Assembly: GCA_019118885.1 (NCBI GenBank)
Contig: DWYB01000086.1
Location: 38,640 to 102,639, forward strand
Origin: Candidatus Mediterraneibacter surreyensis
GTDB lineage: Bacteria; Bacillota; Clostridia; Lachnospirales; Lachnospiraceae
Length of the DNA stretch: 64,000 nucleotides
Reading direction: 5' to 3'
Part shown: one piece after another, positions 1 to 8,363 of the stretch
Layout: each line of letters starts with the position of its first letter
Position numbering within the stretch: the stretch's first letter is position 1
Translations under genes and position numbers: made by a program
Notes under the pieces: generated by a model
Database searches by the model: none
What the model saw: only the letters and a program-made list of their open reading frames with translations
Told to the model about the DNA's origin: nothing

Positions 1-770
1 CGGCTAAGAAAAATGACAATGGATCAACTTCTTTGACAGTAGCATTTAAGGGAACTAAATTAAGCGCCTTGAATACTGCTGCTGATAAAACTCCGCAGTT
101 CACCTTTGTATACAAAGCGAAATTAAACGCTGATGCAGTGATCGGTCAGACCGGAAATAAGAACTCAGTAAAACTGATATATAATTATAACAACGGTCCG
201 TCTCAAGACGTAGAATCAAAGCCACAAGAAACGATAGTTTATACATGGGGCATTGATATTTTAAAACAGGGAGAAGATTCACAGAACCTTAATGGCGTAG
301 AATTTGAACTGTATAACGGAAGTGTAGCGGACGGTAATAAAATGAAGTTTAGAGAGAGCGACGGAGTCTATACACCAGCTACAGACGGCTCTACAACGTT
401 GGTGACAGCAAATGAAGGAAAACTTCAGATTAGAGGTCTTGAAGCGGGAACATATATCCTGAAAGAGATTAAAACGAATCAGGGTTATGTGCTTTTGAAG
501 GATACGATTACAATTAAGATTACAGATACTGATATAGCAGGCTTGGCGAGTGCGACAGTTGCAAATGGAACTTCATCTGCAACATCGGTAACAATGAAAG
601 AGGATAATGGCAGCGCACAGGCTCTCGTTCCCCTCACCGTAGTCAACAACAAGGGCTTCGATCTCCCGCAGACAGGTGCTGCAGGAACAGCCATCTTCGC
701 AATCGCAGGTATCGTACTCGTTGCAGTAGCAGGTGCGCTGCTTATTTTCAGAAGAAAGACACAGAAATAA
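1..770 (+). CDS. LPXTG-anchored pilin major subunit (5' truncated)
   Basis: This is the C-terminal part of a sortase-assembled pilin shaft subunit. The reading frame (codons from base 3) is open to the window edge, so the real start lies upstream; the TTG at 33 is not a convincing start. The last domain is a CnaB/SpaA-type Ig fold ending in an E-box-like stretch (YILKEIKTNQGY), whose Glu normally promotes the intramolecular Lys-Asn isopeptide bond. Then come the sorting signal LPQTG, a hydrophobic helix and a positive tail (RRKTQK), which is the standard cell-wall anchor. Two class C sortases follow directly, as in FimA/SpaA pilus operons. The lysine-containing pilin motif would lie in the missing part. 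Family is clear; the exact pilus type is not. Confidence 0.9.
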   Translation, partial: AKKNDNGSTSLTVAFKGTKLSALNTAADKTPQFTFVYKAKLNADAVIGQTGNKNSVKLIYNYNNGPSQDVESKPQETIVYTWGIDILKQGEDSQNLNGVEFELYNGSVADGNKMKFRESDGVYTPATDGSTTLVTANEGKLQIRGLEAGTYILKEIKTNQGYVLLKDTITIKITDTDIAGLASATVANGTSSATSVTMKEDNGSAQALVPLTVVNNKGFDLPQTGAAGTAIFAIAGIVLVAVAGALLIFRRKTQK

Positions 771-814
771 TACTTAAGTTTACTCGTTAAAATTTCTTTC
801 ATTCTACAGTCTCG

Positions 815-848
815 AATGCAGGAAGACAGATATCTGTTTTCCTGCATT
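815..848 (+). terminator. Hairpin between pilin and sortases (attenuator-like)
   Basis: A near-perfect inverted repeat: AATGCAGGAAGACAGA (815-830) pairs with TCTGTTTTCCTGCATT (833-848) with a G-T wobble. No run of T follows, so it is more likely a partial terminator or an RNA-processing and stability hairpin. It would let the pilin be made in excess over the downstream sortases. Confidence 0.55.
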
Positions 849-956
849 TGAACGCAGACGGCCAGAAAATATACTGCACAGAGTCAGGATAAGAGGAGGG
901 CTCTGATGGAGTACAGGGTATCTGACCGCGTGCGTTCAGATGCAGGGAGAGATACT

Positions 957-1946
957 ATGAAAAATAAGATCATCAATATCATATTGCTCCTGTGTGTCCT
1001 TGTCGGGATAGGTATTCTTGCGTATCCGTTTGCAAGCAATATGCTCCACGACAGGAAGCAGGACAAAATTATAACAGAATATGACGAACAGATGGAGAAT
1101 CTGGCCGATGAGGAGAAGGAGCAGATGCTCTCGGAAGCGCGCCAGTACAACGAGGACCTCATTGGAAATGTTGTGTTGAGCGACCCGTTCGATCCGGAAG
1201 CTTTGGAAAGAATCAATGAAGATTACGATGATCTTCTGAACTATAACGGGGATGGTATCATAGGATATGTGGAGATTCCCCGAATTAATGTTTACGAGGC
1301 TATCTATCATGGTACGTCGGATGAAGTTCTTGCAAAGGGAATCGGTCATCTGGCGAATACCTCCCTCCCGGTAGGGGGAGATGGTACGCACAGTGTTTTG
1401 TCCGGTCATACCGGACTTCCGGAGGCAGAACTCTTCTCCAATCTGGAACAGATGGAAGAAGGAGATGTGTTTTACATCCACGTCCTCGGAGAGACGCTTG
1501 CGTACCAGACAGATCAGATTAAGGTGGTTGAACCGTCCGATACAAGCGACCTTCATATCGATATAGAGCATGATTATGTGACGCTTGTTACCTGTACGCC
1601 ATATGGAATCAACTCGCATCGGCTTCTGGTAAGAGGAACAAGGATTCCGTATGACGCTGCTGCAAAAGCTGCAGGAGAAGCCCAGGCTCAGGAGGGAATG
1701 AGTTCAGAAACCTGGAAGGAAGTGTATGGGAAAGCTCTGCTCATCGGATGTCTTGTGGCTGTGGCAGCTCTGCTGGCTATTTGGCTGATCGTGCGCAAGA
1801 CGACAAAGAGCAGAAAAACGGTATCAGCGATAAAGGAAACTGAGTGGATCGAACAGAAACCAATCCGCGGCAGGACAGAAGATGCACGTGATAGAAAAAG
1901 AGAGAATCGGCGCAGCAAAGATAAGAAAAGGAGACGACGTAGATGA
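957..1946 (+). CDS. Class C sortase (pilin polymerase), first copy
   Basis: Membrane transpeptidase that joins pilin subunits through their LPXTG signals. Seen: N-terminal helix (about residues 5-27), lid motif DPF at 76-78, catalytic His151 (SGHTG), Cys213 in TLVTC and Arg222, then a C-terminal membrane helix and a very basic tail. The lid and the C-terminal helix define class C. I start at ATG 957 (AGGGAGA upstream) because the membrane anchor begins there. An in-frame ATG at 906 has an even better GAGGAGGG site and would add 17 polar residues, so both starts are possible. The stop overlaps the next sortase by ATGA, so the two are translationally coupled. Confidence 0.92.
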   Translation: MKNKIINIILLLCVLVGIGILAYPFASNMLHDRKQDKIITEYDEQMENLADEEKEQMLSEARQYNEDLIGNVVLSDPFDPEALERINEDYDDLLNYNGDGIIGYVEIPRINVYEAIYHGTSDEVLAKGIGHLANTSLPVGGDGTHSVLSGHTGLPEAELFSNLEQMEEGDVFYIHVLGETLAYQTDQIKVVEPSDTSDLHIDIEHDYVTLVTCTPYGINSHRLLVRGTRIPYDAAAKAAGEAQAQEGMSSETWKEVYGKALLIGCLVAVAALLAIWLIVRKTTKSRKTVSAIKETEWIEQKPIRGRTEDARDRKRENRRSKDKKRRRRR

Positions 1947-2953
1947 AAGAGAAGGTTAGATGGGCTGTCATTCTGATCTTGTACCTGATCGGCGTCGGCA
2001 TCTTTGCCATTCCGGATCTGAATAATCTGGAAAATAAGATAGGAAACATCCATGTATATGAAGCGTTCCAGAAGAATGTGGAAGATGCATCTGAAGAAAG
2101 CAGCAATGCTGATTCCGGTAAATCCGAGGCAGATACAGACCGGTTCGCCCGGCTGTATGAACAGATGACGGAATATAATGAACAGATTTTTGCAGAGAAA
2201 CAGAAAGATCTCTGCGATCCCTGGTCATATGAGCAGAGCAGCTTCGATCTGACCGAATACGGGATAGAAGATAATGTGGCGGCGACGATAGAGATTCCGC
2301 GGATGGACGTGGAGCTTCCGGTTTACCTTGGGGCTACAACGGAGAATATGGCTCTTGGTGCGGTTCAACTTGGTCAGACTTCTCTGCCGGTGGGCGGTGA
2401 AAACACAAATTGCGTGATTGCGGCGCACAGAGGATATCGCGGGATACCCATGTTTCAGGAGATAGAGAAACTTCAACTCGGGGATAAAGTGATCATCACA
2501 AATTTCTGGGAGACATTGACTTATGAAGTGTCTGAGATTGAGATTATCTATCCGTCAGATATAGATAAAATCCTGATTCGTCCGGGCAAAGATATGGTTA
2601 CATTATTGACCTGCCATCCTTATACACAGCATACAAGACGTTATGCGGTATTCTGTACCAGGACCTCAGGCGAAGAAGACGGCAAGACAGATCCCTCAGA
2701 TAGTACAACGGCGGAACTTTCGATAAAAGCGGCAGAACAGGCGGCTGCAGAAGACGCAGATATACTGCAAAGAGAAAAACTGCTCAGAATTGCCGGATAC
2801 GGCTTCCTGACAATAGTCGGTATAGCAATTATCGGGAGAATGATATGGAGTAATATGCACAACAGAGCTTCTATGGAAAACGAAACTGCAGGCAGAGTGC
2901 ATCGTTCGTCAGGGCGCCGGAGAAGGTCAGGAAGACATAAAAAGAAGGGATAG
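1943..2953 (+). CDS. Class C sortase (pilin polymerase), second copy
   Basis: Second pilus sortase in the operon, 336 residues. Visible are an N-terminal membrane helix (about 8-24), the lid motif DPW at 92-94, catalytic His162 (AAHRG), Cys224 in TLLTC and Arg233, a C-terminal membrane helix (about 285-302) and a basic tail (RRRRSGRHKKKG). It differs clearly from the first copy, including DPW instead of DPF in the lid, so it is not a recent duplicate. Paired class C sortases often divide the work between shaft polymerisation and addition of an accessory pilin; which does which cannot be read from sequence. The start overlaps the preceding stop (ATGA). Confidence 0.92.
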   Translation: MKEKVRWAVILILYLIGVGIFAIPDLNNLENKIGNIHVYEAFQKNVEDASEESSNADSGKSEADTDRFARLYEQMTEYNEQIFAEKQKDLCDPWSYEQSSFDLTEYGIEDNVAATIEIPRMDVELPVYLGATTENMALGAVQLGQTSLPVGGENTNCVIAAHRGYRGIPMFQEIEKLQLGDKVIITNFWETLTYEVSEIEIIYPSDIDKILIRPGKDMVTLLTCHPYTQHTRRYAVFCTRTSGEEDGKTDPSDSTTAELSIKAAEQAAAEDADILQREKLLRIAGYGFLTIVGIAIIGRMIWSNMHNRASMENETAGRVHRSSGRRRRSGRHKKKG

Positions 2954-3073
2954 ATTGTTTTATACGAATTATCATAATACGTAGATAAAGTTTTACAACT
3001 CATGTAAGTTTGTTGATAACCACATTTTCTGCAAAAATCTTATTGCAAATCAAAAATCATAATGGTATCTTGT

Positions 3074-3115
3074 AAGGCATCCAAAGCATTTCTTGGCAGC
3101 GGATGCCTTTTATTA
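3074..3115 (+). terminator. Terminator of the pilus operon
   Basis: AAGGCATCC (3074-3082) pairs with GGATGCCTT (3101-3109), loop of 18 nt, followed by TTATTATT. Placed 120 bp after the second sortase. Confidence 0.65.
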
Positions 3116-3227
3116 TTCACAGGGCGAATCACCCGGAAATCCTTAGTAAAATCCCCAGGATCAGAAAACGAGACAGATTCCACTTTTTTCTTTTGGTGGA
3201 ACATGGTAAGATGAAGGAGGAAAGCGA

Positions 3228-4193
3228 ATGATCGCAGACAGAGACAAAAGAGACAAAGACAAGATAGACGAAGAAAAACGAAACAACTACCCAAAGAGCG
3301 AGAATGCAGACGCAGAGAACAATGACAACTTTATCATGTTTCCCACCGTGGATTTCTGTTTCAAAGAGCTGATGAAGAATCCGAAAGTACGGAAAGGGTT
3401 CGTTGCGGCAATTCTTGGAAAAGAGCCAGAGACAGTCCGTCGGACCACAGTGATCGAGACGGAGCTCCGGAAAGAATCAGAGGATGATAAGCTGGGGATC
3501 CTGGACGTGCTGGTGGAACTGGAGGACGGAGTTAAGATGAACATGGAGATGCAGGTTCCGTACTTTGAGTACTGGGCGAACCGGGTGCTCTTCTATGTGA
3601 GCAAGATCTATACCGGCCAGATTCAAAAAGGTGATGATTACGATAAACTGCAGAAGTGCATCCATGTCAGTATCCTGGATTTCATCCACTTCCCGCAGGA
3701 TCAGAGATGTTACCGGAAGATCACGCTCTGTGATGTGGAGACGGGAGAGCAGTATACGGACCTGATGGAGCTGCATGTTCTGGAGCTTAAGAAACTGCCG
3801 CCGGAGGATCAGAACGAAGACGGAGTCATCCGCTGGATGCGTTTTCTCGGAGGGAAGAGCCGGAAGGAGTTCGAGGATATGGCAGAGAAGGACGAATATA
3901 TCAAAGAAGCATATGAAGATCTGAAAAAACTGAGCCTGGATGAGCAGAAAAGGTTGGAGTATGAAGTGAGACAAAGAGCAATCCGGGATCATAATTCTCA
4001 GATGAAGAGTGCCGAGAGGCGGGGGATAGAGATTGGAGAAGAGCGGGGAGAAAAGCGTGGGATAGAGATCGGAACTCAGAGCACGTTAAAACGTCTTGTA
4101 AAAGCCAATGTGGAGTCGGGGAAATCTCTGGAAGAGATTGCGGAATTTCTTGGACTTGATTTATCTGAAGTAGAGAAAATGTCAAAGGAATAA
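3228..4193 (+). CDS. Rpn-family / PDDEXK_2 nuclease (transposase-like)
   Basis: Predicted PD-(D/E)XK nuclease of the Rpn (recombination-promoting nuclease, PF12784-like) family, 321 residues. The N-terminal 35 residues are highly charged. The fold begins at MFPTVDFCFKELM (about 37-49); likely metal ligands are Asp93 (ILDVLVEL) and the E107-M-Q109 motif. The C-terminal part is an Arg/Glu-rich coiled region with two GxEIGxxxG-type repeats and a short helical tail, as usual in this family. ATG 3228 has AAGGAGGA at the right distance. It stands alone, with a terminator before it, and no inverted repeats suggest an active transposon. Members are often present in many copies per genome. The biological role is uncertain. 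Confidence 0.85.
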   Translation: MIADRDKRDKDKIDEEKRNNYPKSENADAENNDNFIMFPTVDFCFKELMKNPKVRKGFVAAILGKEPETVRRTTVIETELRKESEDDKLGILDVLVELEDGVKMNMEMQVPYFEYWANRVLFYVSKIYTGQIQKGDDYDKLQKCIHVSILDFIHFPQDQRCYRKITLCDVETGEQYTDLMELHVLELKKLPPEDQNEDGVIRWMRFLGGKSRKEFEDMAEKDEYIKEAYEDLKKLSLDEQKRLEYEVRQRAIRDHNSQMKSAERRGIEIGEERGEKRGIEIGTQSTLKRLVKANVESGKSLEEIAEFLGLDLSEVEKMSKE

Positions 4194-4280
4194 GCAACAA
4201 GATGAGAATTATTACATGTTTCTTAAGAAAATAGCATTGAGAATATTGCCGGCAACCGTATAATAATCATTATCTGAAAG

Positions 4281-4360
4281 CAGGCGCAGGCTGTGGATAC
4301 AGGCTGTGTCCGCTGGAAATCAGCAGGGGATAGTGAAGAGCGCACCCCTGTAACGGAGGA
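4281..4360 (+). promoter_or_regulatory. Structured 5' leader of the HD-GYP gene
   Basis: Three hairpins can be drawn in a row: GGATACA-GGC-TGTGTCC (4295-4311), GCTG-GAAAT-CAGC (4312-4324) and AGGGG...CCCCT (4325-4349), ending just before the ribosome-binding site CGGAGGA. Such compact structure before a signalling gene suggests RNA regulation. It does not fit the c-di-GMP-I or -II consensus that I know. Parts look faintly like a cobalamin riboswitch, but the B12-box-like bases would fall inside the coding region. Confidence 0.35.
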
Positions 4361-4369
4361 TGATGATTT

Positions 4370-4894
4370 ATGGAGAGTATCAGCAGACTGATGCCGTATA
4401 TATCAAAGCATGGACGGAGGACGGCATGTCTTACGGCCGGACTGGCGACGGAAATGAAATTAGATCACGAGACAGTTATGCTGATCGTTCTGGCCGCCCT
4501 GTTTCATGATATAGGCAAGGTTTCTGTCCCTGAAGATATACTGAATAAACCCGGCGCATTAAGCGACTCGGAGATGGAGATCGTGAAAAAGCATGTTGTA
4601 GACGGATATCATATGCTGCAGAAGGATATCCCTGAAGATGCAGCTGAAATGGTATTGTACCATCATGAAAATGTGGATGGTTCCGGATATCTGGGCCTGA
4701 AGGGCAGCGGAATTCCGATGGGCGCCAGAATTATCAGGGTATGCGACGTCTATGATGCTCTTGTTTCTCAGCGTCCGTATAAGACTCCCTGGAGCAGAAA
4801 AAAGACGATCTCATATATGCGCGCAAATGCAGGAAAGCTTTTTGATGAAACATGCGTCGATTCATTTTGTAATGTATTGGAAAGAATATCCTGA
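4370..4894 (+). CDS. Small stand-alone HD-GYP domain protein
   Basis: 174 residues, almost only an HD-GYP domain; the family degrades c-di-GMP or related dinucleotides. Seen: an N-terminal helix with H14 (ISKHGRR), HD at 46-47 (FHDIGK), HH at 98-99 (YHHENVDGSGY) and the CDVYDAL metal-binding segment at about 125-131. The name-giving GYP reads GYL (106-108), so the Pro is lost. No receiver, PAS or membrane domain is attached, so input must come from a partner or from expression. ATG 4370 follows CGGAGGA. Activity on c-di-GMP is plausible but not certain given the GYL change. Confidence 0.85.
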   Translation: MESISRLMPYISKHGRRTACLTAGLATEMKLDHETVMLIVLAALFHDIGKVSVPEDILNKPGALSDSEMEIVKKHVVDGYHMLQKDIPEDAAEMVLYHHENVDGSGYLGLKGSGIPMGARIIRVCDVYDALVSQRPYKTPWSRKKTISYMRANAGKLFDETCVDSFCNVLERIS

Positions 4895-4955
4895 ATTTTG
4901 TATATGGTCGGAATTTGTTTTGGATAATATGTTTATGAAAAATAATATAGGAATG

Positions 4956-4993
4956 AAAAATCTATGAAATGTGACATGTTTCTGAGATTTTTA
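4956..4993 (+). terminator. Probable terminator after the HD-GYP gene
   Basis: AAAAATCT (4956-4963) pairs with AGATTTTT (4985-4992), with inner partial pairing around ATGTGACAT. A modest A/T-rich stem lying before the ABC importer operon. Confidence 0.4.
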
Positions 4994-5067
4994 CTATGTC
5001 CTCTTTTTCGGAGTTTTCTTATAATAACATCAACAAGAAAACACATAGAAAAGGAGGACATTTTATT

Positions 5068-6405
5068 ATGAAAAGGAAAAGACTGATCGCTCTTTTGCTG
5101 ACAGCGGCAATGACAGGAAGCCTGCTTGCAGGATGCGGAAGCTCAGGAGGAGACAGCGGCTCAGGAGATTCAGAAGCAACCGGTAAGGTTTACTATCTGA
5201 ACTTCAAACCGGAGCAGGCAGACCAGTGGGTTGAGCTGGCCCAGCAGTATACGGATGAAACAGGCGTACAGGTAGATGTGCAGACTGCTGCATCAGGTAC
5301 ATATGAGTCACAGCTTAAGTCAGAGATGGCGAAGGACGAGGCTCCAACTCTGTTCCAGGTAAACGGACCTGTCGGACTGGCTACATGGAAAGACTACTGC
5401 TACGATCTGTCAGACAGCGCAGTTTACAAAGATGTTTCAAGTGATGATTATGTGCTCAAGGATGGAGATCAGGTATTAGGTCTTGCGTACGTTATTGAGA
5501 CATACGGTATCATTTATAACAAAGCGATCCTGAACGACTATTTTGCAGCTGACTGGTCCACGATCAAATCAATTGATGATCTGAACAACTTTGAAGCGTT
5601 AAAGACAGTTGCGGAAGAAATCCAGGCACACAAGGATGACCTCGGAGTACAGGGAGCGTTTACATCAGCAGGTATGGATTCATCATCTGACTGGAGATTC
5701 AAGACACACCTTGCAAACCTGCCGATCTACTACGAGTATAAAGATGAAGGAATTTCTTCTACAGATGCAATTAAGGGCACATATCTGGATAACTTCAAAC
5801 AGATCTGGGATCTGTACCTGAATAACTCAACATGTGATCCGTCAATGATTTCGTCCAAGACAGCAGAGGACGCCAATGCAGAGTTCAGCCTTGGCGAAGC
5901 GGTATTCTACCAGAACGGAACATGGGCATACAATGATGTGAAAGACAATGAAGTTGCCGACGAAGATATGGGCATGCTTCCGATCTACATCGGTGCTGAC
6001 GGAGAAGAAAACCAGGGTCTGTGTACAGGATCTGAGAACTACTGGTGTGTAAACAAGAACGCATCTGAGGAAGATATTCAGGCAACACTTGACTTCATGC
6101 AGTGGGTTGTAGAGAGCGACGAAGGACGCGACATGCTTGCAAATCAGATGGGATTCGTTACACCGTTTACAACATTCTCTGATTATCTGCCGTCCAATCC
6201 GCTTGTACAGGCTAACGAGGAGTACAATGAAGCCGGCAAGACACCGGTAAGCTGGAACTTTACAACAATGCCGTCTGAGAACTGGAAGAACAACCTTGGA
6301 AGCGCAATGCTCGAATACGCACAGGGAACAGGCGACTGGGATGGAGTCGTAACAGCATTCGTTGACGGCTGGGCAACAGAGTATGCCGCAGCAAACGGCG
6401 AATAA
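5068..6405 (+). CDS. Sugar ABC transporter substrate-binding lipoprotein
   Basis: Extracellular solute-binding protein of family 1, which captures a sugar or oligosaccharide and hands it to the permeases encoded next. Seen: signal peptide with lipobox LLAGC (about residues 18-22), a Gly/Ser linker, then the typical two-lobe fold with segments such as GLAYVIETYGIIYNK and YQNGTWAY. I use ATG 5068 (AAAAGGAGGA, 8 nt) and not the upstream in-frame ATG at 4996, because the signal peptide starts here. A stem-loop separates it from the permeases. The ligand cannot be read from sequence. The YesM/YesN system downstream is a likely regulator. Confidence 0.92.
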   Translation: MKRKRLIALLLTAAMTGSLLAGCGSSGGDSGSGDSEATGKVYYLNFKPEQADQWVELAQQYTDETGVQVDVQTAASGTYESQLKSEMAKDEAPTLFQVNGPVGLATWKDYCYDLSDSAVYKDVSSDDYVLKDGDQVLGLAYVIETYGIIYNKAILNDYFAADWSTIKSIDDLNNFEALKTVAEEIQAHKDDLGVQGAFTSAGMDSSSDWRFKTHLANLPIYYEYKDEGISSTDAIKGTYLDNFKQIWDLYLNNSTCDPSMISSKTAEDANAEFSLGEAVFYQNGTWAYNDVKDNEVADEDMGMLPIYIGADGEENQGLCTGSENYWCVNKNASEEDIQATLDFMQWVVESDEGRDMLANQMGFVTPFTTFSDYLPSNPLVQANEEYNEAGKTPVSWNFTTMPSENWKNNLGSAMLEYAQGTGDWDGVVTAFVDGWATEYAAANGE

Positions 6406-6456
6406 AAAAGTGTAAGTTCATATCTGCCAAGATTATAAAATATATAACTACAATGG

Positions 6457-6485
6457 AAGGGGCTCCGCATTGCGTCGGAGCCCTT
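6457..6485 (+). promoter_or_regulatory. Intercistronic stem-loop between binding protein and permease genes
   Basis: AGGGGCTCCG (6458-6467 region) pairs with CGGAGCCCTT (6476-6485) around an 8-nt loop; no T run follows. In sugar ABC operons such hairpins commonly protect the upstream binding-protein mRNA or partly terminate transcription, giving more binding protein than permease. Confidence 0.6.
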
Positions 6486-6504
6486 ATCAGGAAGGAGAGG
6501 GAAA

Positions 6505-7347
6505 ATGCAGAAAGCAATCAAAAAATATTTTCCGATATTTGTGCTTCCCACGATGATCGCGTTCACGATCGGATTTCTGGCCCCGTTCCTCCTCGGCATC
6601 TGGCTGTCATTATGTAAGTTCACGACGGTAACCGATGCGAAGTTTATAGGGCTTGACAATTATCTGAAGATACTGGGTGACAAGGAATTCATCCATGCCA
6701 TGTGGTACACGGCGCTGTTTACGATTGTCACCGTGCTTATCATCAATATACTGGCATTCGCCGTAGCGCTGCTTCTGACAAAGGGCATCAAGGGAACGAA
6801 TGTATTCCGCACCATATTCTTCATGCCGAACCTGATCGGCGGCATCGTTCTGGGATATGTATGGCAGCTTTTGTTAAATGGAATACTGGCTCATTTCGGA
6901 CGTACACTGACCTATTCGGAGGTATACGGATTCTGGGGGCTGGTGATCCTGATGTGCTGGCAGCAGGTGGGATACATGATGATTATCTACATCGCGGGTA
7001 TCCAGAATGTGCCTGGCGACCTGATCGAAGCGGCGAAGATCGACGGGGCGAACTCGAGACAGATCTTAAGACATGTGACGATTCCCATGGTTATGCCGTC
7101 TATCACGATCTGTACGTTCCTGACACTGACAAACTCATTCAAACTGTTCGACCAGAACCTGGCGCTGACCAACGGAGCGCCGTCCAAGATGTCAGAGCTG
7201 CTCGCGCTGAATATTTACAATACGTTCTACGGAAGAGCGGGATGGGAAGGCGTCGGCCAGGCCAAGGCGGTGATCTTCTTCATCATCGTCGGCATCATCG
7301 CTCTTGTACAGAATAAACTGACCAGATCAAAGGAGGTGCAGCAGTAA
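6505..7347 (+). CDS. Sugar ABC transporter permease, MalF/UgpA type
   Basis: Inner-membrane permease, 280 residues, about six membrane helices. It contains the EAA loop (EAAKIDGANSRQILRHVTIP, about 180-200) that contacts the ATPase. The protein lacks the extra N-terminal helices of E. coli MalF, as usual in Gram-positive oligosaccharide importers. AAGGAGAGGG precedes ATG 6505. The stop overlaps the next start (TAATG). No ATPase gene is present in this operon; a shared MsmK/MalK-type ATPase elsewhere in the genome is expected. Confidence 0.93.
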   Translation: MQKAIKKYFPIFVLPTMIAFTIGFLAPFLLGIWLSLCKFTTVTDAKFIGLDNYLKILGDKEFIHAMWYTALFTIVTVLIINILAFAVALLLTKGIKGTNVFRTIFFMPNLIGGIVLGYVWQLLLNGILAHFGRTLTYSEVYGFWGLVILMCWQQVGYMMIIYIAGIQNVPGDLIEAAKIDGANSRQILRHVTIPMVMPSITICTFLTLTNSFKLFDQNLALTNGAPSKMSELLALNIYNTFYGRAGWEGVGQAKAVIFFIIVGIIALVQNKLTRSKEVQQ

Positions 7348-8186
7348 TGGGAGCAAGAAAAGCAAAACACGGACTGCCGCTGACTATATTTTTTACGATC
7401 GTAAGTATCCTGTATGTATATCCGATCGTGCTGGTCATCATCAACTCATTTAAAAAGAAAGCTTATATCAGCCGTGTGCCTTTTGAGATTCCGACGGACA
7501 ATATGTTCGTAGGTCTTGAGAACTACATCAGAGGTATTGAACAGACGGATCTGATCTCGGCATTCGGATGGAGTATCTTTATCACAGTATTTTCGGTGGC
7601 TGCAATCATCCTGTTCTGTTCCATGACTGCGTGGTATATCAGCCGGGTGAATACAAAAGTGACAAAAGTAATCTACATGCTCTGCCTGTTTGCCATGGTC
7701 GTGCCGTTCCAGATGGAGATGTACACACTTTCCAAGATCGCAAACATGCTGAAGATGGGGAATCCGTGGGGAATCATCGTGATTTACCTTGGATTCGGCG
7801 CAGGACTCTCGATCTTTATGTTTACCGGATTTATGAAGTCCATTCCGCTTGAGATCGAAGAGGCGGCCATGATTGACGGATGTACTCCGCTCCAGACATT
7901 TTTCCGGGTGGTAATGCCTATCTCCAAACCGACATGCGTGACAGTGATCATCCTGCAGGCTATGTGGATCTGGAACGACTATCTTCTGCCATCTCTTGTA
8001 TTGGATCAGAGAAAATACAAGACAATACCGATGGCTGTGCAGTACTTGAAAGGCGGCTACGGTTCAGTGGATATGGGAGCTATGATGGGAACCCTCGTGA
8101 TCGCTATCGTACCGATCATTATCTTCTATCTGTTCTGTCAGAAATATATCATTGAAGGTGTGGTGGCCGGAGCGGTCAAAGGCTAG
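7347..8186 (+). CDS. Sugar ABC transporter permease, MalG/UgpE type
   Basis: Second permease half, 279 residues, six predicted membrane helices, with EAA loop EEAAMIDGCTPLQTFFRVVM (about 172-191). It follows the first permease with an overlapping start codon and GGAGGTG just before, so the two are made in equal amounts for the heterodimer. The operon ends at a strong terminator. The gene order binding protein, MalF-type, MalG-type is standard for carbohydrate-uptake ABC family 1. Confidence 0.93.
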   Translation: MGARKAKHGLPLTIFFTIVSILYVYPIVLVIINSFKKKAYISRVPFEIPTDNMFVGLENYIRGIEQTDLISAFGWSIFITVFSVAAIILFCSMTAWYISRVNTKVTKVIYMLCLFAMVVPFQMEMYTLSKIANMLKMGNPWGIIVIYLGFGAGLSIFMFTGFMKSIPLEIEEAAMIDGCTPLQTFFRVVMPISKPTCVTVIILQAMWIWNDYLLPSLVLDQRKYKTIPMAVQYLKGGYGSVDMGAMMGTLVIAIVPIIIFYLFCQKYIIEGVVAGAVKG

Positions 8187-8215
8187 AAAACATATCTTAA
8201 TCAGGAAAGATCTAT

Positions 8216-8260
8216 AAGCCCGGGAATATGCAAATAAGGCATAAAATCCCGGGCTTTTAT
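8216..8260 (+). terminator. Terminator of the sugar ABC operon
   Basis: AAGCCCGGGA (8216-8225) pairs perfectly with TCCCGGGCTT (8247-8256), followed by TTAT. Confidence 0.85.
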
Positions 8261-8306
8261 GATATCTTCAGACTGTATTTCAGTATCCGCAGGCATGGCA
8301 TTTTTC

Positions 8307-8335
8307 TTGAGAAGAAAATATCACTGTGTTATACT
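8307..8335 (+). promoter_or_regulatory. Promoter of the YesN-YesM operon
   Basis: TTGAGA (8307-8312), 17-bp spacer, TATACT (8330-8335), 28 bp before the regulator start. A good vegetative promoter match. Confidence 0.7.
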
Positions 8336-8363
8336 AAAGTGGTATATGGGAGGATAGTTACAA

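Noticed and set aside
906-956. Upstream start for the first sortase
   Set aside because: Although GAGGAGGG fits ATG 906, the membrane anchor typical of the family begins at 957. Left as an alternative in the entry rather than the main call.
4281-4405. Resemblance to a cobalamin riboswitch (CCCCTGTAACGG-like stretch and a later CAGCAGACTGATGCC segment)
   Set aside because: The B12-box-like bases lie inside the HD-GYP coding region, where they encode conserved residues, and the upstream GGGAA/GGTG core is missing. Kept only as an unassigned structured leader.
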